NCBI GenBank assembly: GCA_001598975.1
Contig: BBXU01001127.1
Coordinates: 1-20,448, forward strand
DNA length: 20,448 bases
Direction of reading: 5' to 3'
Source: Parachlorella kessleri
Taxonomy: Eukaryota; Chlorophyta; Trebouxiophyceae; Chlorellales; Chlorellaceae
Shown piece after piece: positions 1-10,600 of this stretch. The position numbers were made by a program, and so were the translations under genes. Numbering within the stretch: the first letter of the stretch is position 1; every line of letters starts with the position of its first letter. The notes beneath the pieces were generated by a model, which saw only the letters and a list, made by a program, of their open reading frames with translations, was not told the origin of the DNA and did no database searches.

Positions 1-285
1 CCCCCACCCCCCACCACACACACACACACGTCACGCCTCAATATAATTCAATCTTTGGCTGAGTTTCAAGGGCTCATGAACTCCCAGGAGGGTATTGTAA
101 AGTGCTTTGGCGGCAGCGCAACTGGTCAAATTGAAAACTCTTCCTACTCACAACTGCCAAGCCGCAGACTTCATGCTCGAAACTGCCACGTCTATGACGA
201 GCAGTCAACAACTTTCAAGCACACGTTTGGCTGGGACACCAGCAGCCATACTCTCTGGCAAACTGCGCACATACAATCACCCAAC
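1..285. other. 3' flank of the Hir3-side gene, no gene seen
   Basis: Downstream (minus sense) of the TAG at 286-288. No minus-strand TGTAA, the usual chlorophyte polyadenylation signal, is present in this stretch, so I cannot place a transcript end. The outer 30 bases are C-rich and grade into a CA dinucleotide run. Open frames on the plus strand here continue antisense into the coding exon and are not supported as genes. Confidence 0.4.
15..29. repeat. CA dinucleotide microsatellite
   Basis: Seven and a half uninterrupted CA units follow two C runs at the left edge of the window. The repeat lies outside any coding exon and may extend the C-rich tract beyond the edge. Confidence 0.9.
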
Positions 286-1655
286 CTATCCATTCTTTGG
301 CGGGCCCAGTTGCTCCAGCGATGGCTCCACCATAGCACTCTCTATAGGCTCAGGCACAGCAATATCGCCTTGCCCGCCTGGCTCCATCTCTGCTGTAGTG
401 TCCACAGGCAGCTCAGCCATCCCACTCCCAACTATCTCAGGCTGCTGGCCATTACTCGCACCGTCCCCACTGCGCTGCCTTTTCGCTTCACGGACGGGCT
501 CCTCGCCCTGGCCTTCCGTTTCCTCGGGCTCTGGCATACCACGCTTCTTTGCCCCTGCGTCACGTGGCTCATCTGCTGCTGGAGCCTGGTCCTCTGCAGC
601 AGCAGCACCCTCTGAGGCAGCCATTGCCGTTGTGGCATCTGCATTTGTGGTTGTGATGTCTGCCGCCTCTGTGCCTCCTGGTCCAGCAGCCTCCAACTCT
701 GTGGCTACTGCGCCTGGCTCATCACTTGCTCCGCCACCAGCTGGGATATGGTTTTGACAGGCCCCGCCAGGCGACAGCAACAGCCCCTCAGGCCGCCCAT
801 CCAAAGGAACCGGCACCTGCTGCTTGGGCTGTGGGGAGGCAGACGCTGATAGCAGCACGTCCCGCCTGGTGCGCTTCCGAGCGCTGCCCTGAACCACTGC
901 CACACCGCTTGCCCCTGCAGCGACACTCCCAGGCCCCTGCCGTTCCTCAGCTGCCAACGACAGCTCCCTACTGCCTGCCCTTGGCTGCCGGCCGCGCCTG
1001 CGTGCTCCGGCTTTGGGCCCATCCCCCTCACTCCCATCTGCTACCCCTGCTTGGCAGTCAAGTCCTCCTGCTGCCTCAAGCGCTGCTGCTGCTGCTGCTG
1101 CTCCCCCTGTGGCAGTGCCCCTTTGGGACAGGCGGCGATGCTCTCGAGCCACCTCGTCGCATGCCTTGAGCAGCTGTGTCACCTTCGCAGGTGGGCCAGG
1201 ACGGCGGGCCAGGGCCGCAAAGGTGCGGTACAAGCTGCAGCCAGTGCACGAGTCACAAACAACATGAGTGTCAAGGTCAAGCACGTGACAATCACCAAAT
1301 CGAGCAACGTGGCAGTACAATGTGGGAGGCAGCAGTTTCAGCTCCAGGTGCAGTCCTGCGCGGTAGCATGTGCCCCTGTAAGAGATACAATATTTAGGTG
1401 CAGGCCGCACTCCCTGCCACCTGTACCGCCGGAGTACAAACACACTCAGCCAGTTTCCGGTGTGACCACACCCTGCACTGACCTAGCCAGAAGCTCCTCC
1501 ACGCTCCTCAGCAATGGCATGTGGCCTTTGACACCATACGCCATGCCCTGCACAGCAGCATACCACCAATCTACAGCCGAGAACGCGCCCCTCCTTGCGT
1601 TTGCGAGCCTCTTTCCTCGTACTCGGCCCAGGAAGGACATAAAGCCGGCTTCCAC
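286..1655 (-). other. Cysteine/histidine-rich then acidic C-terminal extension, or a separate small gene
   Basis: Two exons are proposed: 1655-1483 and 1375-286. The intron between them is well supported by donor AG|GTCAGT and acceptor TTGTATCTCTTACAG, and it keeps phase 2. The first encodes FMSFLGRVRGKRLANARRG and an aromatic stretch, SAVDWWYAAVQGMAYG. The second begins with a compact Cys/His-rich block of about 45 residues containing LYCHVARFGDCHVLD and VVCDSCTGC, suggestive of metal binding. About 280 residues rich in Ala, Gly and Glu follow, with basic patches (ARRRGRQPR, KRTRR, AKRQR) and a TAG stop at 288-286. I do not recognise the domain. It links to Hir3 in phase only through a GC-AG intron with a weak acceptor. 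If exon 21 instead stops at TAA 1726, this would be a separate gene with an unknown start. Confidence 0.45.
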
Positions 1656-4600
1656 CTTTTCACTAATTACTGCCATGCTTCGGGTCGTGCACTTCAGGAT
1701 ATCTCTCATTTCGCATTTACAGCAGTTAGCTTGCCTGGGCAGTCAGGTTGACAAGCCTGTGGAGTTCTTTGCCCGCCCTCAAGAGCTCCACTGCCCTATC
1801 CACCAGCTCAGACTCCTCTACTGTCAAAGGTGGGGGCCCCGGCAGCTCAGCTGCCTCCGGCACAAGTCCCGGCATCGCCGCTCCAACGACACCAGAAGTG
1901 GGGGACGGAGGCTCCACCAGCGCTGCTACTTCTGCTGCTCCTCCTGCTGCTGCTGCCCCCCCTACTCCCCATTCTTCTATTGCACTCTTGTCACAGGGAG
2001 TGGCAGGTGCCGCATGGGGATCAGCCTGCGCTGCCGCCGCTTCGGCTACCGTGGCCGCGGCCGCGTGCAAGGCAGCAGAGGACTGCCCTAAAGGCTCTTT
2101 GGCCGTCATGGTAGCGACGGGTGCTGGGTCCCCAGCCACTGCTGCCGGCCATGGGGAGCCGACTTCCTTGGCAGGTGCGGCAGCTGGGCTCCTCGCAGGA
2201 GACCCCTGCCTCACCTGCTGCGCTGCTGGGCCGGTGTGCACGAGCGGCAGAGGCTGCTGCCCCATAGCTGGAGGTCCTCCGGTCAGAGCCACGAGACCTG
2301 TGGGCTGCCCCCAGGGGGAGCTTCCAGCTGGGACCAGCATGTGACCCACGAGCAGCGCAGGCACATCTGGGGAGCCCATACTGGCAGTTGCAAGGGGCTG
2401 CTGCTCCGGCAAGGCTGGTGCAGAGTGTGCTACCTCTATCCCCTGAGGCGGTACCACCTGCTGTGGAAAGGGTGCCGTCAAGGGCAGGGCAGGAGGCTGA
2501 GGGTGCGGCCGCTGCTGATGCAGCTGTTGCTCCTGCTGAAGGAGCTGCTGCAAGTGTTGCATCGCCTCCTCCGATGACAGCTGCCCTTGCTGTACAGATG
2601 CATATAGTCTCGAGGCCAAGCTCGAGACGGCTTGCGAGGGTGCTGGGCCTTGTACACCTGAAGGCGTCCCTAACCGAGTGGCAGGGGGCAGGACAGTCTG
2701 CTCCTGCACACCCTGCACCGGCGACCACTGCTGCCGCTGGAGCTGCATCTGGGCCTGCACCTGCAGCGCCATCTGCTGCTGTAAAAGGGCCAGAGCAAGC
2801 TGTTGCTGCAGCTGGGTTGGGATGCTGGCTGAAAATGGCGCATACAAGAGCTGCTGCAGCATGGGTACAGCCGAGGCTGTAGGGTGCTGCCCAAGCAGTT
2901 CCACTTCTGGCACGGCTGCCGCATCTTGCATAGCCTCGTCCTGTTTTTGCGGCGACCCCGGCACCGCCTGGCCTGTCGGCGATGCAGCCGGCCCAGTAGG
3001 GCCATCCTGACCATCCTGCGGGGCAGGCTGCGGCTGCAGCAGCGGCCCTGCATCAGCAGACTGTGCTGCGGATGCCGGCTGCAGAGAGGGACAAGTAATC
3101 AGCTCTGGGCGGACCTTCCCAGCTGCTTCATGCAGCCTGGAGGTGGACTGCCGCAGGGCTGCCAGGGCCTGCTGGAAAATGAGCTCCAGATGGGTTCCAA
3201 GTTCACGGCTAGGCTGGCTCTGCTGCTGTGGCAGCTGCTGCTGAACGGCTCCCTTTGCCCTACAGATGCAGAGAAGCAAGTGCATGCCGTTGGGGTGCTC
3301 CTACCTACTTCGAATAACCACAGACGCACTTACAGCCCCCCACTGGCAGTCAGGTAAGCCAGTCACTTGGGCTATGTCAAATTACACATTTCCCACAGCT
3401 CGGGGCATACAAGTCCCGTTTCTGCTGGGAGCTGCGATGATAACTTCCAGTCTTTCTCTCAACACCCACCTCAGCCGCAGCTTCTTAGCTACTTCTAAGA
3501 GTTGCTCCAACTTGTTCTGACGCCCCAGCAGCAGCACGTACAGCTCGGCATATGCCCTGCATCCAGGCACGCACAGCCAGAAGCTTTGGTGTCAAGGGCA
3601 TGCAGGAGTGCCCTTCCCTCGCTGTTGCAAGCCTTGAGCCCAAGGAGCATGGTCGCCCAGTTCAGCTCTAGCAGCACGAAGTTTCAGGTCTCCCACAAAA
3701 TCGACGAGGCAGCTGCCAGCATGCATGCACACCTAAGTACCCTCACCGAAACAGGTCGTTGCTGCTAGCCAGCTCAGGCAACTCCTCAGACATCGAGGAC
3801 TGCAGCTCCCTTTTACTGGAGGACAAAGCCAGCTGGGTAGGGCCCAGGACAGCCTGCTCCCAGCCCTGGCCCTCCTCTCGCGGCAGCAGGCTGTGCTCCA
3901 CTTTGAACTGCAGTCAATTCAAAGGCCTTTTGCAAACAGCACTTGTTGCCATGAGGAACTAGGCAAGACAGACATGGTGCAGGCCTTGAACTGGGTACTG
4001 GGGTTATGAGCAGTTGTAACAGCCTGCAACCAGGCCGTTGGCAGGAGAGGTACCTTGATTATTTCGTCGCGGCAGGCAGAATTAGCAGATTCTGATGGTT
4101 GGACACAGGGTGGTGGCATTCCCACCTGGTGAAGAGTCTCCAACAGTGCTTCCATGTCACGGCCTTCCATTTGCTGAAGCACATCTTGCAGCTCAGCCCT
4201 CAGCTGTTCCCACCCTGCATGTCATTGAGTCATGGCATGCTTGATATGGAAGCCGCCCAGTAAGATGAACGATCGCCATGATACAAACCACCAACCAAAA
4301 AATTCAACGATGGCAACAATGGGCATGGCTTGCAGAAGTGGGGTGTTGCTGCGGGTCAGAGAGCTAGATCATGGAGCCAGGTCAGCCTTCGCATACGCAG
4401 AAACCTTGCCCATCATATTAACAGAAATGCCTCACCGCAAGGTTTTGCCGGCACACTCAGCCCCTCGGGGTCAGAGGGCAGTGCCTGGCTACTCATCCCG
4501 TCGATTGCAGCAGGACCCCCCGCATCCGGCCCAGGTGCTGCGCCGGCGTCTAGCGGAGACAGCAAGCGGGCTGGAGGGCAGATGTGTCCCATGGAGCGAA

Positions 4601-7600
4601 GCATGCACAGCACGAGCTGCCCGCTGGCCAGCTGGCGAACGTCACTGAAGGCTGGCAGGGCTGCTGGGCCCCACATGCCGTTTGTGCTTAGGTAGCCACC
4701 TGCATGACACAACCACGCCAGTTCCAAAGATGTCAGGCCTTGTCACCGAGAGCTGGCCCTCCTGCTTAACCCCGTCATGCAGCGAGTGCATCCACTGCAT
4801 GCTACCCCCTTTGCGGAGCCATGAGGTTAGACACCACAAACCACTACGAAATTCAATATAGTTACCTCACTCGCCCTGGGTTCGTGCTGCCTACCTGCCA
4901 TGCGCAGCTGATTTAGCTGCCCCTCCTCGGCCAGGAGCTGCAGGTACCGCCGCAGGTACTTGCGCACGCTGCCATAGTACTGCTGCAGGGACTCCTCTCG
5001 GGCAGCGCCAGAGGCGCGGGCGGGGCAGATGCCCCAGTCCCGCTCTGCCACCTCACCTGCTTGTTGGCAATGCAGAATGGGGCAAGAGTACTGTGTATTC
5101 TGCCATTGGCACACCAAGAGCCCAATATGATTGCAAAAGGCCACGTGCTCCGGGGGGTACCATGCAGCAATCTCCAAGCGACTTTGTGCGCTGTGTTGGA
5201 AGCATCACATGATGCACAGCCTGCCACTGGTAGGTTGCCCACCACAAGCCCCCAGCACAACTGTAAATACACCAACCTTGCTGGCCGTCATGCGCTGGCT
5301 CCTGCTGCGCCTTCCTGCCGCGGGTGCCCTTCCTCCTCTTGGGCCCTGCCGCAGCCTCCACCGCGTCGCCAGCCTCGATCCGCGTGATGCTGATGCAAAA
5401 TGGTTGCTTTGGCGGCTTGGAGAAGAGGGGAGCCAGTTCTTGTATGGCGGCCAGGCGCCCCTCAAGGGCCAGCCTGCCCTCAGCAAGCCTGAAGAGCAGC
5501 AGACAACCAGAACTCTTCACCATCCACATCTGGAGGACCAGTAACATACATGTGCAACTAACTCCTGGCTTAGCGCCTGGCATTCACCAGCTTGTGGATG
5601 TTAAAAACTCCAAGCATAGAGTGGTGAGGGAAATTTTTCAGTGGTAGGAAACAAGCTGACAAAGCGTTTTATGTTGCAAGCAAGGTTGAGTACCGCGGCC
5701 AGGCATCCTACAGTGTGTGCACCTGTAGGCGGCACGGTGGAACAGCCGGTCCCTCTGCAAGCACCACCGCATTGCTTCCAGGCAGTCCTCGATCAGGCAC
5801 CGCAGCATGTGCTGTGGCTCCAGTGCCTTGCTGACCACAGCAGCAGCAGCAGACTCCTCGACTGGTGCCCCAGCTGTAGCATCCTGTGAAGAGCCCTCTG
5901 TGGTTTGCTGCTGCTGTTCCTCCATTACAGCTTCCGGCTGGCTGCTGACGCTGGCATTGTGGAATCCAAGCTGTTGCTGAGCCTGACGAGTGAAACAGTA
6001 GCGCCCCACCAGCTGCACAACCTGCACCAGCTGCTGGCCATCCCAGCTTTCTCTGCCGGGAGCAATTACATCCGCAGCTGTAGCTGGCGGATTGCTCGGC
6101 TGAGGCTGGCCGGCTGGGCTGTTTCCTTCAAGGCCGCTCCTCAAGGTAAGCAGCAGCTTGAGGCGCGCAGCATGCAGGGCATACACGGCATCCACGGGGG
6201 CCCCAGCTCGCATGGCTGACGCCAGGTGGCACGCCCTCGCCAGCTGTGGCAGCCACGTGAATGGAGGGTGGCCAACCTTTTGCAAGCACTTGGCCTGCCC
6301 CAGCACTAGCTCCCAGTCATCAGGGCGCAGCGCTGAAGCCTGCTGCAACGCCCTGAATGCTCGCCCATACCCCTGCCGGCGTTGCTGGGCTGCTTCCAGA
6401 GGGAAAGGCTGGTTGAGCAGCTTGCTGAAGCCGGGGGGCACCCTTTGTTGGTCGCTGTAAAGCCTGCAGATGCCGAAGGGAGGCAGGGTGTCAGGACTGT
6501 AGCACGGTACACTGAGTGTTTTGAGGATTCACCATGAATACCCCTGGTTAAGGCTGCATGCAACTGTGCTTGCCTGGCAGTGTCTGGCATGTCACGGTCG
6601 GTCAGGCCTTGATGTGGACAAAAGCTGCTACCAGTAGGTACTCTCAGGTAGCTCCCTGACTTGGTTTAACTCGCACAACACGCACCTATCCCCACTGATG
6701 GCCAGCAGCTTGGCCGTCTCATCCTCAGCCCCATCCTCTTTATCTACATACTTCAGTGCCATGGCAGTACAGTGGTAGCCCAGATGGCTGTACCGCCGGG
6801 CCCGCTCGCGCACTGCTGCATACTGCTGGCTATTCCAGTCCTGGGGAGTCACTGCCTTTACTGCCTCCTCCTGCAAGTAGCCGTATCAATCATATTTGAC
6901 ACCATGGTGGAGAGTGCACCGCGGTATATCAACAGCTAGACGTCAGGTTTGCTCTATATTTACAGTATTCTATCCAAGCGCCATGTGACTGACGGCGCCC
7001 CAGAAGATTGCAGTAAGCGTCGCCCATGGAGCGTTAGACATAGCTTAACTCAGAGGGAATATCTACTCAAGCTAATACATGCGAAGAATTATGTTCACTT
7101 AGCAAGCGCCCTACCAGCATCCAGTCAGCCGCCTCGTGATATGACGCAGCCAGCTGCTCCCAGGCCACAAAGCTGGTGGGGTTGTAGAGCAGGTCATACT
7201 TGCAGGGAGCCAGCATGCGCTCCAGGGCAGCTTCTGCCTCACTTGCCAGAAGGCTTTTGCCGGCAAGAGCTTCCTGTTGAGGCAGCATGACCGTTGATCA
7301 GCAGCATGGCGACGTCTCCTGAGAATCAGCTTGTTGCAAGAGGTACCTTGTCCAAGGGAAGGCTTTCACAGACACTATCAAACAAGTAGGGGATATGATG
7401 TGGCAGGCAAAGAGGCAGTGCGGTGTCGGTACCTGAAGTGCTTTGTACCCCACTCCACCTGTACTTTCCTGGCCAAGCTCACCTCAAGATCCGAATGTTG
7501 CAGTGCTAGCAGACGGTACAGGCTGCTCCGGACTTGTCTATAACCATCATCTTCCCTGTCAAGCTGCTCGTGTGGCTGCAGCTGTTCTTGCTCGTCCTCC

Positions 7601-10600
7601 TGCTGCTGACCAGCTGCTGCTGCTGCTGCAGCGGCGGCCTCCAAAGCTACGCCCACCTGGGCCTTCCTCTCAATGTCAGCTGCAGCAGCGGCAACAACCT
7701 GCGCGGCTCCTTCGTCAATGTCCATGGGCTGCACACCTCCTGCCTTGAGGACGTCAGCCCCTGCCAGCCCCTGGCTGCCTTGTACGGCAGGGGCACCCTC
7801 ACTTGTCATAAACGCTGTGCCTTCAGAAGTCCAGGCTCCGGCTCCAGCAGCCACTCCCTCTGCGGGTGGTGCACCCAAAGGCTCTTCTGCGCTCCCCTGC
7901 TCCCTTGTGGGCCGCCAGTGAACCTCCAGTGGGTTCATGATGTTGGAAGCAAGAAAGTCATCCGGCAGCTCCGCTGCTGCTAGGTGGCCCCAGGCTGCCT
8001 CTAGCCGGTGTAGCGCTGCTGAGGGGGGCTGCGGGAAGTGAGCTGCCACTAGATTGATGAAGCCTGCAAAGGCAATATCAAGGTAAGCTGTCCTTCACAT
8101 CTGATCGGCGTGGCACTGCGTAACCTGAAAACTCTACCATGGAAGCAGCGGGCACTTGTCCCTTGCCCCTGCCAGTCAGGGTTCTGTGCGAGCATGGACC
8201 CACTTGCAAGCGCGCACATGCAATCGCAGCAAGCAGAACCTGGTGCCCACCTGTGAAGGCCTGCAGCTCCTTGCCATCCATCTCCAGCAAGTACTCTGAC
8301 ACCAGTGGCCACACCTCCACACAGGCCTGGGGCGAGCTCAGCAGTCGCCCAGCCAGATGTGGAGCCTGCATGATTACCCAAAACCGAAAGGTAGGGCTTG
8401 GTTCTATTGCTGATTCCTGTACTGACCGGGTTGTACGAGTCAGCAAGCAAAGGTCCTGGAGTTGTGGCTTGCCACATGTACTGCCCCGGTGCAAGGCAGG
8501 AGTAATCACTCGTCCTTGGCACACAGCAACCCCGTGCTATCAGCGTCTCTGGGCAACGGCCATGTGCTCACCTCAAAACCCTCGGCCCAAGGCTCGTCCT
8601 CGCGCCCAACCAAGTCGATGCCATACAGCCAGTGCAGGCAGTTGTGTATGCCCACAGTCACGTCCCAGCACAGGTCCCTGGCATCTGAGAGTTCTTCAGG
8701 CTCTTCCTCGCTGCCAACCTCCTCATCTTCTTCCTTTCCTAAGACATCTGCACGTGAAAGCGCCCGACATGATGCTTGTACGCATACATTGGACTGCTTC
8801 TTGCGGGTCACACAGGCATGTGCTTGAGGTCCACAGCCAAGCAAGCCGGAGGCTTTGCGCTTTTCTGCTTCACTCCCTTACTAGCTACTGGGGGGGAGGA
8901 TGCACTTGAAGTAATCAAGCCCACACATCAGAATAATAATTGTCATGTATTCCAAGGGTCCACTCACCTTTGCCGTACTGCTCGACAAGGGCGTCGTGGG
9001 CCTCCCTCAAGTGTCGCAGGCATAGGAGCACAAAGGCACCCTCAGCCTCCATGAGGGTGTGGCCCTGAGCAAGGGCTTCACACAGCGGCCGCACCAGGGC
9101 GACAGTGGCCCTAGGAGAGTGCTCTGGGGCTGGGTCCAGGGTCCAAAGGTGCACAACCAGAGCCGCGGCAGCTGTCATGGCCCGGTGCTGCGAGGAAGCC
9201 TGCAAGGCGCAATAAGACTGGGTGCTGGGGGGTGGAGTATGCCAGGAAGGGACGCATGATGCGAGACATACCTCTCACTCTCCATTCATCAAAGGCCAGA
9301 GCTGGCACACAGGTCTCATGAACGTATGGCCCTTGGCTAGAACGCCATCACTAGCACAACAACAGTTGCCCAGACGCTGCGATCGGAACACATGGCAGAC
9401 AGGCAGGACCACTGCTCACATTGAGGCTGAGATGGCCGCTGCGTGTGTCGCCAGCCAGCACCAGCCTGCAGCCCTCAATCAGCCCAAGCAGCCGCCGTTG
9501 CGCCCGCCGCAGCAACAGCCACTCCCACTCTGACCACGTGCGGTCAGCCTCGTTCGATGCCAGGCCACCACCATCCCGCTGAAACAGCTGGGAGCGGTAG
9601 CTGCCGAAGAAGTGCACTGATGCCTCCAGCACTGTGGCAATGTCCATGACTGCCAAAGAATGAGAAGTAAGCGGCCCCCGCAGCGCAGTCGCCAGTGCTG
9701 CTTCTGCGCCTGGTCCTGCAAATATGTTTCACGGTAAAGCACAGCACGGTCAAGGTGCACGGTCAAGAACCTAATAGATCACTATCTGCTGCTTGATTAT
9801 TCTATTGCCACGCAAGAGGCCAGCAGACCGTGAACAGCAGGCCACGGTACACAACCGGCCACAAGCATGGAACTGCACCACCGACAAGCCCTTCATGACA
9901 GGCTTGGGAAGGGAGCCCTGATTCATAAGAAGCGTGCCCACCTGCCACACTGCTCTTCCCCAGTTCAAGTCCGACTGGCAGGCGTGCCAGGGCGTGCCAC
10001 ATCATGCGCAGCTGTGCCGCAGCTGCGAGCCAGGGACGACCGCTCGCCAGTGCTGCTTCATGAAGCCTGGCCAGAGCATGCTGCCAGCACTGAACATCTA
10101 GCACCGACATGCTGTCCTCCTTGGATTTACATGGCAGGAGGAATGCTGCCAGGCTGTCTGCTACCGCCTCGTGCTGCGCCTGCTGCGCCAGCAAGTCAGC
10201 CTCTGCCACTATGTCATGCATACGAAGCACCTCAAGCTTGCTCCGGAGGGCTGCGGCAGTGATGGCAAGGGGGCCAGCCGGCTTGCCACCCTCTGGCGGC
10301 AGCTGGCGCCAATGGGGCACCTTGACAGCTTGGAGCCCTGCAAACATGCCAAGGCTGCGGCCATCAGTCCTGGTTAACCTAAGTTGGCAAGCCCTTACAT
10401 ATGGGTATTGAGCAGCAAAACCCTGCTCACAAAAGCCCTATGGGTTGCAGGTGAAAGACTCTCCATACTGGTACCACATCTCCTCCGCCCCTCCAAGCAA
10501 GTCCTAGCCACCCTGGTCGGCACAGCATATCCGTGCTTCTTCTAAACAGAAAGCCTGTCTTGTGTAAGGAAGGAGACACTCTCAGCAACTTACCCCAGTC

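Noticed and set aside
1..29. Telomeric or satellite DNA at the left edge
   Set aside because: The C-rich and CA-repeat stretch contains no TTTAGGG-type units and is too short to suggest more than a microsatellite.
55..2344. Several long plus-strand open frames (for example 107-757, 1051-2091, 1748-2344)
   Set aside because: They are antisense to coding exons, made of Ser/Ala/Cys-rich translations of CAG-type repeats, and show no family signatures or splice logic. GC-rich repetitive exons commonly leave open frames on the opposite strand.
2021..2728. Alternative minus-strand frame of 235 codons inside exon 21
   Set aside because: It overlaps the longer frame that joins exon 20 in phase. Its composition (Ala, Ser, Cys, Arg) is that of a shifted CAG-rich frame.
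8139..8909. Plus-strand open frame of 256 codons
   Set aside because: It crosses Hir3 exons 9 and 8 and their introns in antisense. The minus-strand reading has conserved family residues and clean splice sites; this one has neither.
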